Shown in pieces: positions 16,192 to 22,948 of a stretch of DNA of 64,000 nucleotides; position 1 is the first letter of the stretch; every line of letters starts with the position of its first letter. The notes beneath the pieces were generated by a model. The model searched no databases. It had not been told where the DNA came from and saw only the letters and a list, made by a program, of their open reading frames with translations. The stretch is from an uncultured Alloprevotella sp. Lineage in GTDB: Bacteria; Bacteroidota; Bacteroidia; Bacteroidales; Bacteroidaceae. Both the position numbers and the translations under genes were made by a program. Where the stretch lies: contig CALUIN010000004.1 of the NCBI GenBank assembly GCA_944320745.1, positions 1 to 64,000 of the forward strand, written 5' to 3'.

Positions 16192-19100
16192 TCAGCGCAC
16201 GCCGGCGACCTTTGCGGACCATCCGCTTCCTGTCTTCACGATGCAGAAAGCACACGCCGGCAAAGCCGTACTCCAGCTCCCAGCCGCTGCGCGTCCCGCT
16301 CGGAGCAGCTGGCCGTCGGCCGCATAGACGCGGACTTCCTCGCCGTCGGCCAGTCCCCCGACACGCAGCACGCCGTCGGCCAGGCGGGCAAAGCGCGCGT
16401 CCGCCGTCGGGGCGGCAATGCCCGTTGCCTCCGTCACGACGATGCGGCACGTGGCCGCTCGCCGCTCGCCGCCGGCCGTCGTCAGGGTCACCGTGACCTC
16501 CGCCTCGCCGGGCCGCAGCGCTTCCACCACGCCGCGGGGCGACACGCTGGCCACGTCCGGCCGGTCCACAACGAATGTCAAGTTCTCGGCGTCGGCACAG
16601 GCCGGCGCGATGCAGGGTTGCACCACGCTCCGCGCGCCCGCCGCCAGCGTCAGCACCGGCTGGACCACAGTCAGGCTCTCGGCGGGAACGGGCGTATAGC
16701 CGTCCATGATTTTCACCGGCGTCAGCTGGTCTTCCTCCGCGCCGTTGCCCACGCCGCCACTTTCATTGGACCCCCATGCCCACAGGCTGCCGTCCGTCTT
16801 GATGGCCGCGGAGCAGTCGTTTCCGGCCTGCACGGCCAGCACGTCGTCCATCACTTTCATGGCTTGGGAATAAGGCCGGAAAGAAGTGCTGATTCTTCCA
16901 TTCCCCAACTGCCCGTGATCGTTATCTCCCCAAGCCCATAAGCTGCCGTCTGTCTTGATGACCAGCGTATGATAATTCGACCCAGACACATACTGTACAT
17001 TCTCCATTATTTGCGACGGCCGGTCATCATGTCCCCAATTCCAAAGGGTGTAATCTGCCTTCACCGCTAAGTTATTCATATCCGTTCCGCCCAACTGCAC
17101 TACATTACTCATCAGTTTTCGGGGCGTCAAGACATGGCTATCTGAAGCAAATCCCGAATACTCGCCCCGTCCCCATCGCCACAAATTGCCGTCTTCGTCC
17201 AATGCGGAAGACAGCTGCCAATGAGCTGCCACGTCGGTCACGTACGGAAGTCCCTCCACTTGCTTGGGCGTTGCGTACACAACGTTATAACCATAGGCTC
17301 CGTTTCCCAATTGTCCGCAGCCGTTATATCCGCAGGCCCAGACTGACCCGTCCTGCTGCAAAATAAGCAGATGATTGTCCGCTGAAACCGCTGCAACGCT
17401 TTCCACGGCTGTCACGGGCTGAGGTGTGACCTCGAAATCACTATGCCCCAAGCCCAAAAGGCCCCAATCATTTTGTCCCCACGTGTACAACTTACCGCCC
17501 GGTTTCACTGCGGCAAACATCAAGTCGCCCAAGGCGGCGGTCTCCACGTTATCCATCAGTTTTATCGGTGTCCGGACATTCGTCCAAGAAGTATTAGACA
17601 CCGGATAGCATCCCCAATACCAAAGTGTTTTGTCGGACTTTAGAACAAGCATCGGGCCGAGGAAGGCCTCGGGCCAGGCGTTCTCCTGGACTGTAAACCA
17701 GATATTTTCACCCAAGTTCACCCCGTCGCCGCCTCCCGTCAATGCTCCGGCAGGAACTGACAAGCGGTAATATCCCGTAGATAGCGGTTCGTCAGGAACG
17801 AAAAACAGCCGGTCGCGGTCAATGACAGCCTGACCGTTCACGCGGGTCGAGGTAACCAAAGGATTGCCACGGACATCCCGTCCGTTATCCTCTTGAAAGA
17901 GTGTGATTTCCCCGAATCGCTCTCCGGGCGTCGCGGGGCGGTTGAGCGTCAGCGAGGGTACGGCGTAGCGCCCCGCCGTATCGCCCAAAGCCGGATACTG
18001 CCCCGTGGCCCACACGTCCGCCACGGTGTACGTCCGCTCCACGACCAAGCTCGGGCGGTAGTCGTCGTGCCAGGCGCGGGCCTTCAGCGTCAGGCTGCGG
18101 TCGATGGCGGGCGGCGCGTCCGCCTTGTACAGGGCGCTGCTCCGCGTCGGCTCCGTTCCGTCCGTCGTATAGCGGATTTCCGCGCCCTCCGCGGCGCAGT
18201 CCATGCGCACCAGCGTCCCGGCGCGCCACGTACCGTCCGCAGGACTCACCGCCAGCTCCAGCTGCGGCAGCTCGTAGCGGGCCTCCAGGACGTTGCTCGG
18301 CCGGAAGCCGTCGCACCAGGCACGCGCTTTCAGGACAAACGCGCGGTCCACCGTCAGCCCTCCCGCGTAGCGTGCACTACTTTGCGTCGGCTCCGACCCG
18401 TCCGTCGTGTAGCGGATGTCGGCCCCGGGCGCGGCGGGGCAACGCAGCGTGACCGGCGTGCCTTTCGCACAGACGCCGCCGGCAGGGTCGGCCTCCAGTT
18501 CCAGCATCGGCAGGTCCACCGTCACCGCGCACTCGGCGCTCAGGCCATTGTCTGTCGTCACCGTGATGCGGGCCGTCCCCTCGGCCAACGCCGTGACACG
18601 GCCCGCGGACGAGACCGCGGCCACGTCCGGGCGGTCCGAACGCCAGCGGAAGGAAGTGCGCGCGCCTTCGGGCCATACCTGCGGCGTCAGCGTCCGCGCC
18701 TGGCCCACCGTCAGGCCCAGCTGCGGCGGCAGCGCGACTTTTGTCACCTCGCGCACCGGCACTTCCACGTAGCAGGAGGCGCTCAGCCCGTTGGACGTCG
18801 TAGCCGTAATGTAGCAGTGGCCCGGCCCGACGGCATAGACATAGCCGCTCTCGCCGCTGGCAGAAACCGTCGCCACAGAGGGGTCGCTCGTCGTCCAACG
18901 CAACGATGTCTCGGCGCCGTCGGGGCGCAGCGTCGCGTAAATACCCGACTGCGTGAACCCGTCGAACACAATGCGCCCGGGCGAGACCGAGATGCCCGTA
19001 GGCTCGGCCGCCTCCACAAAGACGCGGAAGTCGTACGACCCGGAACGCTGGAACACCTGGCCGCCATGATATTCCCGATAATAATAACGGACATTAATCA

Positions 19101-19344
19101 GGCACGGCGCACCGGTGAAGGCGCGGCGCGCGCGGATGGTCACGGAACTGTAAGTGGACGAGACGATCTCCACGTCCGAAGGCCGGGAAGAGACGCAGGC
19201 CGGCTTCCCCGCCAGCGTCTTTGACGTAATCTCCGAGGGGAATCTCAGCGTCACCGTTTCGCCTACGGTCAGGTACTCCGCCGCGCGGGAACAAAGCGCA
19301 GCCGCAACGAAGGCCAGCAACAAGGCCCATATCTTCATTTTCAT
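16192..19344 (-). CDS. Large secreted RCC1-repeat / Ig-like T9SS cargo protein
   Basis: 1050 aa. Order: signal peptide (KIWALLLAFVAAALCSRAA); Big_2-type Ig-like domains near 100-270 (for example TSDPSVATVSASGESGYVYA); two chitobiase C-terminal-like repeats near 275-435 (IRYTTDGSEPTQSSARY and IRYTTDGTEPTRSSALY); an Ig-like segment near 445-550; six or seven RCC1 repeats near 563-885 (TDGSLWAWGDNDHGQLGNG, QDGSVWACGYNGCGQLGNG); another Big_2; and a C-terminal T9SS type A sorting domain (last 75 residues, LADGEEVRVYAADGQLLRAG). It is predicted to be exported and surface-anchored by the adjacent T9SS. The ligand is unknown. DNA encoding the RCC1 block is clearly AT-richer than the rest of the gene. 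Start MKMKIW is chosen because it begins the signal peptide downstream of the -7 box. Confidence 0.88.
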   Translation of the reverse strand: MKMKIWALLLAFVAAALCSRAAEYLTVGETVTLRFPSEITSKTLAGKPACVSSRPSDVEIVSSTYSSVTIRARRAFTGAPCLINVRYYYREYHGGQVFQRSGSYDFRVFVEAAEPTGISVSPGRIVFDGFTQSGIYATLRPDGAETSLRWTTSDPSVATVSASGESGYVYAVGPGHCYITATTSNGLSASCYVEVPVREVTKVALPPQLGLTVGQARTLTPQVWPEGARTSFRWRSDRPDVAAVSSAGRVTALAEGTARITVTTDNGLSAECAVTVDLPMLELEADPAGGVCAKGTPVTLRCPAAPGADIRYTTDGSEPTQSSARYAGGLTVDRAFVLKARAWCDGFRPSNVLEARYELPQLELAVSPADGTWRAGTLVRMDCAAEGAEIRYTTDGTEPTRSSALYKADAPPAIDRSLTLKARAWHDDYRPSLVVERTYTVADVWATGQYPALGDTAGRYAVPSLTLNRPATPGERFGEITLFQEDNGRDVRGNPLVTSTRVNGQAVIDRDRLFFVPDEPLSTGYYRLSVPAGALTGGGDGVNLGENIWFTVQENAWPEAFLGPMLVLKSDKTLWYWGCYPVSNTSWTNVRTPIKLMDNVETAALGDLMFAAVKPGGKLYTWGQNDWGLLGLGHSDFEVTPQPVTAVESVAAVSADNHLLILQQDGSVWACGYNGCGQLGNGAYGYNVVYATPKQVEGLPYVTDVAAHWQLSSALDEDGNLWRWGRGEYSGFASDSHVLTPRKLMSNVVQLGGTDMNNLAVKADYTLWNWGHDDRPSQIMENVQYVSGSNYHTLVIKTDGSLWAWGDNDHGQLGNGRISTSFRPYSQAMKVMDDVLAVQAGNDCSAAIKTDGSLWAWGSNESGGVGNGAEEDQLTPVKIMDGYTPVPAESLTVVQPVLTLAAGARSVVQPCIAPACADAENLTFVVDRPDVASVSPRGVVEALRPGEAEVTVTLTTAGGERRAATCRIVVTEATGIAAPTADARFARLADGVLRVGGLADGEEVRVYAADGQLLRAGRAAAGSWSTALPACAFCIVKTGSGWSAKVAGVR

Positions 19345-19386
19345 AAAAGAACGGATTAGGAACGGACTTATCTGTCGTACTCGGGA

Positions 19387-19394
19387 CAAAAATA
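19387..19394 (-). promoter_or_regulatory. -7 box of the cargo gene
   Basis: TATTTTTG on the minus strand, 43 nt upstream of the ATG. No clear -33 element is seen. Confidence 0.6.
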
Positions 19395-19604
19395 CAAACC
19401 CGGTGGCTCACCGGATGCCGGAATCTTAAAAATAATTTCCGGGATTCAACAAATGTTACACCGGGACGGAGGACCGGGGAGCGCGCCGCCGGAAACGGCG
19501 GCCGGAAGGGGAAGCGGCGTGCCGCCGCGGCGGGCGGGGGGCGCAAAGCTGCCGCGACGCGGAAAAAAGGGCGAGCCACGGCGCCGCCTTCGTAAGGAAA
19601 AGTT
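19395..19604. other. Intergenic, nothing recognised
   Basis: GC-rich spacer between the divergent cargo and beta-barrel promoters. No protein-like ORF, no 21-bp array and no convincing hairpin with a T-tract were seen. Confidence 0.5.
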
Positions 19605-19612
19605 TACCTTTG
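19605..19612 (+). promoter_or_regulatory. -7 box for the 19685 gene
   Basis: TACCTTTG, 73 nt upstream of the ATG. It fits TAnnTTTG. No -33 element is evident. Confidence 0.6.
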
Positions 19613-19684
19613 CAGTGACAGAACGTCCTGTCCGCACCCGATGTGACCTACGGAACGCCCCGCCCTGTCCCTAACCCATCGTGT

Positions 19685-20263
19685 ATGAGAAAGCATTTAC
19701 TCCTTCTGTTACTGACGCTCGCCGGCCTGCCCCTCGCGGCACAGGAGACGCTGCCGGCCGCTGCGGCCGAACCGGCCAGTTTCCGCCAACAGCCGTTGGC
19801 GCGCCGCTTCTCGTTTGCCGTGAGCGGCGCCGTCGGGGCGCGCCACCGCAATGTCACGCCCCTTTTCGCCGGCATCGACATCGGCTTCGAGTTCGTGCCG
19901 CGCGTCTTCGTCTTCGCCCGCGCCGAGGCACTGGCCGGACTGCACGAAGCGGACGACGTCCGCACCTACGCCCTCAGCAAGTCGTTGGGCGGCGGGCTCG
20001 GCGTGCGGCTGCTGGGCCGCTGGCAGGACGCCTACGCCACGTCCTCAAGCCAGTCGATCGACCTGCGGGCCTCCGTCGGCTCGACCTACGGCAGCAACGA
20101 TTGGAACTACATGCTCTACGACGCCAACCTGACGTGGTACAACCGCGGAGTGCTGCGGGGCTGCTCGCCCACCCTCGGGCTGGGCTTCCGCTACATGGAC
20201 TCGCGGACGTCCGGCGTGCGGAGCTACCGCAACGTCTACTTGGCCATCGGCTTCCGCTTCTGA
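19685..20263 (+). CDS. Small outer-membrane beta-barrel protein, function unknown
   Basis: 192 aa. A signal peptide (MRKHLLLLLLTLAGLPLAAQ) is followed by alternating strands (FSFAVSGAVGARHRNV, FAGIDIGFEFVPRVFVFARA, GVRLLGRWQDAY). It ends YLAIGFRF with the terminal Phe expected of barrels assembled by BAM. The start is the signal-peptide ATG, 73 nt below a -7 box. It is followed after 25 nt by a methyltransferase-like gene in the same direction. No specific family is recognised. Confidence 0.7.
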   Translation: MRKHLLLLLLTLAGLPLAAQETLPAAAAEPASFRQQPLARRFSFAVSGAVGARHRNVTPLFAGIDIGFEFVPRVFVFARAEALAGLHEADDVRTYALSKSLGGGLGVRLLGRWQDAYATSSSQSIDLRASVGSTYGSNDWNYMLYDANLTWYNRGVLRGCSPTLGLGFRYMDSRTSGVRSYRNVYLAIGFRF

Positions 20264-20288
20264 CGCCGCCGGCCGCCCCGTCCCAGAA

Positions 20289-21035
20289 ATGCAGTCTCTC
20301 TTCCCCACCCTGCGGCGCGGACTGCGCTGGCTGCGCCGCATAGGCCACTGCGGAGGATTCGGCATACAGTCGCCCTTCGCCTTCAATCTCGTGACGCGCG
20401 TCGTCTACGAGCGGGAAGCGTTCTACGCCTACGCCCAGCTGGAGCGCACCGTGGACGCCGCGGCCGACGGGCTGCGGCTGCGGGATGCCCGTCTGCTGCT
20501 CCGCCTGGCCAACGACCACCAGCCGCGCACGGTCCTCGTCGTGGGCCGCCGCACGCGGGCGGCGGAGCATTACCTGCGGGCGGGAAAGCCTTCGGCACTG
20601 ACGCGCAGCCTCGAGGCGCCCGACCGCGAGGCCCTGGACCGCTGCGCCGCGCAGCTGGCCGCCGCCCACGCGCGGCCGGACACGGAAGCAACACCCTCCG
20701 GGCCCGCACGAACAGGAATAGGCCCAGACGAAACGGGACTAAGGCCCGTAAAAACGGGGATAGGCCCCGTTGAGCAAAGCCCGGGCGGCATCGACCTGCT
20801 CTACCTGGAAGCCGAAACGGGATGGGAGGCCGCGTGGGAGGCGGCCCTGCCCTATGCCGCGGACCGCACGCTCTTCATTGTCCACGGCCTTCACCGCTCG
20901 CGGGCGGACCGCACGGCGTGGCGACGACTGACGGCGGACAAGCGCGTTCGCGTCACCTTCGACCTGTACGACTTCGGACTGGCCTACTTCGACAGCCGCC
21001 TGCACCGGGCCGCCTACGTGGTCAACTATTTCTGA
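20289..21035 (+). CDS. Methyltransferase-like protein with an in-frame 21-bp repeat insertion
   Basis: 248 aa. The N-terminus GGFGIQSPFAFNLVTRVVYE and YAYAQLERT resembles a Bacteroidota family usually annotated as SAM-dependent (O-)methyltransferase. RTVLVVGRRTRAAEHY sits where motif I would be but lacks a clean GxGxG, so activity is doubtful. Residues 142-162 are three heptapeptides, TGIGPDE, TGLRPVK and TGIGPVE, encoded by three units of the 21-bp repeat family found elsewhere between genes. The C-terminus (RVRVTFDLYDFGLAYFDSRL) is family-like, so the reading frame survives the insertion. It lies between a barrel gene (25-nt gap) and the cobalamin adenosyltransferase gene (52-nt gap). Confidence 0.65.
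   Translation: MQSLFPTLRRGLRWLRRIGHCGGFGIQSPFAFNLVTRVVYEREAFYAYAQLERTVDAAADGLRLRDARLLLRLANDHQPRTVLVVGRRTRAAEHYLRAGKPSALTRSLEAPDREALDRCAAQLAAAHARPDTEATPSGPARTGIGPDETGLRPVKTGIGPVEQSPGGIDLLYLEAETGWEAAWEAALPYAADRTLFIVHGLHRSRADRTAWRRLTADKRVRVTFDLYDFGLAYFDSRLHRAAYVVNYF
20712..20774 (+). repeat. 21-bp tandem repeat array C (3 units), inside a CDS
   Basis: Units begin at 20712, 20733 and 20754. The second is ACGGGACTAAGGCCCGT + AAAA and the third ACGGGGATAGGCCCCGT + TGAG. Each is 7 codons long and in frame. The orientation puts A-rich linkers on the coding strand, so it would not terminate host-gene transcription. Confidence 0.92.
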
Positions 21036-21087
21036 ATCCGGCCGCCCCGGCGCCCCCTATCCTCCAACTGAAAAAGACTTACACACC

Positions 21088-21594
21088 ATGCCCATCTACA
21101 CCCGCACCGGCGACGCCGGGCTCACGGACCTGGCCGACGGCCGCCGTGTACCGAAGGATTCCGCCGCCATCGAGGCTTACGGAAGCCTTGACGAACTGAG
21201 CAGCCACATGGGCCTGCTCGCAACGCTCGTACCGCCCGACGTAGCGGCGGCGCTCCACGAACAGCAGCGCCGCCTCTTCGCCCTCAGCGCGCTGCTGGCC
21301 GGCGTGCGCGCACCGACCTACGTGCCCGGCGCGGAGGAAGTGGCCGCGCTCGAGGCGCTCATCGACGCCGCGGACGGACCGGCGGGGAGCTTCGGCGGAT
21401 TCGTGCTGCCCGGAGGCTGTGCGGCGGCAGCGCAAGCCCACGTGTGCCGCACGGTGTGCCGCCGGGCGGAGCGCCGCCTGCTCGCCGCGGATGTCCCCGA
21501 GGCGCTGCCCTACGTGAACCGCCTCTCGGACTACTTTTTCGCCCTGGCCCGGTGGCTGAACCGCCGCAACGGGATGCCTGAGATCCGCCTCTGA
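21088..21594 (+). CDS. Cob(I)alamin adenosyltransferase (PduO type)
   Basis: 168 aa. It transfers the 5'-deoxyadenosyl group of ATP to cob(I)alamin, giving coenzyme B12. The ATP-binding N-terminus IYTRTGDAGLTDLADG is present, as are AYGSLDELSSHMGLLA and the C-terminal FVLPGG with VCRTVCRRAERRLLA that define the PduO family. The length is typical for the single-domain form. In Bacteroidales the main client is methylmalonyl-CoA mutase (propionate pathway), which is not in this window. It probably shares a transcript with the two genes upstream. Confidence 0.93.
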   Translation: MPIYTRTGDAGLTDLADGRRVPKDSAAIEAYGSLDELSSHMGLLATLVPPDVAAALHEQQRRLFALSALLAGVRAPTYVPGAEEVAALEALIDAADGPAGSFGGFVLPGGCAAAAQAHVCRTVCRRAERRLLAADVPEALPYVNRLSDYFFALARWLNRRNGMPEIRL

Positions 21595-21696
21595 CTCCGC
21601 GCACTGCGGGCCGGCCAAAACGGAGCTTTTAAGCAAGTTTTACAACAAAGGAGAAATAATCACAGGCCGGGGACAACGTTTGTCTGAAAAAAATTC

Positions 21697-21704
21697 TACT
21701 TTTG
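21697..21704 (+). promoter_or_regulatory. -7 box of the DUF2795 gene
   Basis: TACTTTTG, 54 nt upstream of the ATG. TTTG occurs at 21679-21682, but the 14-nt spacing is shorter than usual. Confidence 0.6.
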
Positions 21705-21757
21705 CGGCAAAATTTACGCTTCACATTATTAACCTATACCATAAAACACGTTACGTT

Positions 21758-21979
21758 ATGTACTGGACTCTGGAACTTGCATCAAAACTGGAAGATGCGC
21801 CCTGGCCCGCTACCAAGGATGAACTGATCGACTACGCCATGCGCTCGGGTGCCCCAATGGAGGTGGTGGAAAACCTGCAGGAGCTCGAGGACGAAGGCGA
21901 GATCTATGAAACTATCGAGGATGTCTGGCCGGACTACCCGACCAAGGAGGACTTCCTCTTCAACGAGGACGAGTATTAA
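21758..21979 (+). CDS. DUF2795 domain protein
   Basis: 73 aa, acidic, no signal peptide. YWTLELASKLEDAPWPATKD and YAMRSGAPMEVVENLQELED match the short conserved Bacteroidota DUF2795 family, annotated elsewhere as a possible nucleic-acid-associated or regulatory protein of unknown function. An in-frame ATG 78 nt upstream would overlap the -7 box, so the MYWTLE start is chosen. It is monocistronic, with promoter and terminator. Confidence 0.88.
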   Translation: MYWTLELASKLEDAPWPATKDELIDYAMRSGAPMEVVENLQELEDEGEIYETIEDVWPDYPTKEDFLFNEDEY

Positions 21980-22026
21980 GCCGAAAATCGGCGTTAGTTA
22001 TTGATTAACAAGCTGAAAATCAACCG

Positions 22027-22056
22027 AAGTGGGGACCGCGAATGTCCCCACTTTTT
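22027..22056 (+). terminator. Intrinsic terminator of the DUF2795 gene
   Basis: AAGTGGGGAC (22027-22036) pairs with GTCCCCACTT (22044-22053) around a 7-nt loop, ending in a T5 run. It begins 48 nt after the stop codon. Confidence 0.88.
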
Positions 22057-22209
22057 CGTTTCACAGACGGGCGGACCGCCCAAGGAAAAATAATCCGCAG
22101 GCCGCGACGGCTTTTGTCAAATCACCGGGTGCTGTTCCGATGGGAATGCCTGTCTTTGTTTCCATGAAGGCAGGATGCGGCTCGGTGCGGTTGCCCCGTG
22201 CGTCTGTCC

Positions 22210-22803
22210 ATGAATCCCGGACCAGGGGAAACGAAACAACAATCCGCAGAAGTTCACGCTGCTAGGGAAACGGAGAATACGGCAGCCATTCCCAATGTAC
22301 TCAGAATCCCGGACGTTCCCAACGCGCCCGATGTACCACGCATTCCCGGCGCACCGGATGTTCCCGACGCACCACAACCACAGCGGAAAGGTGCCAAGAA
22401 GGGTATCCTCATTGCCGTGATAGTCATTTCGATAATGGCCTGTGGGGGATTGGTCGCCTATCTCTTGTTAAAACAAAGAGAAGCTACGCCGCCTGAACTT
22501 CACACTGAGACGACGATTCAAGAGAGTGCGTCCTCTGCCGAAGCGAATTTACAGGAGGAGCTGCTGCCTTCAGAGCCTTTGGCCGTTGCAGAAGACGACG
22601 GAACCGCCGCAGCGTCGGGCTCATGCGTAACGGAAGCGTGGGAGTTTATCACATTATCGGGAACAATGACAGACATGAACAGCACATACCCCATCGAACT
22701 GTCGTTTGAAAAGGAAGGCAGTACTGACACGGAGAGGCATCGCTTCATCATGGGCCGTTCAGGCCTCTCTTCTACAAGTTTCCCCCTCCGCAGGGATAGC
22801 TGA
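22210..22803 (+). CDS. Membrane-anchored protein with Pro-rich repeat, function unknown; possibly truncated
   Basis: 197 aa from ATG (a GTG lies 12 nt upstream in frame). A Pro-rich run of short repeats near residues 32-60 (IPDVPNAPDVPRIPGAPDVP) is followed by basic residues, one transmembrane helix (GILIAVIVISIMACGGLVAY), then an Ala/Glu-rich linker. The last segment, ITLSGTMTDMNSTYPIELSF, resembles the start of a small beta-rich domain, but the frame ends soon after at SFPLRRDS. A loss of frame near 22740-22800 is possible. Coding DNA here is AT-richer than in its neighbours, suggesting a different origin. No clear -7 box is seen. Confidence 0.55.
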   Translation: MNPGPGETKQQSAEVHAARETENTAAIPNVLRIPDVPNAPDVPRIPGAPDVPDAPQPQRKGAKKGILIAVIVISIMACGGLVAYLLLKQREATPPELHTETTIQESASSAEANLQEELLPSEPLAVAEDDGTAAASGSCVTEAWEFITLSGTMTDMNSTYPIELSFEKEGSTDTERHRFIMGRSGLSSTSFPLRRDS

Positions 22804-22864
22804 GGAGGACCTCTTGCAGAGGGGCTACGATATTAAAGATCTTCTTTCCCCGTTGTTCAAAAGC

Positions 22865-22906
22865 AAAAAAATGCGGTGCGGACTTTCTGATAAAGTCCGC
22901 ACCGCA
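22865..22906 (-). terminator. Intrinsic terminator of secDF
   Basis: A perfect 15-bp inverted repeat (TGCGGTGCGGACTTT at 22872-22886, AAAGTCCGCACCGCA at 22892-22906, 5-nt loop) is followed on the minus strand by seven T. It lies 42 nt past the secDF stop. Confidence 0.93.
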
Positions 22907-22948
22907 CGATGGGTTGATGCGCTCTCATAGAGAGCAGTGGTTCCGCTT

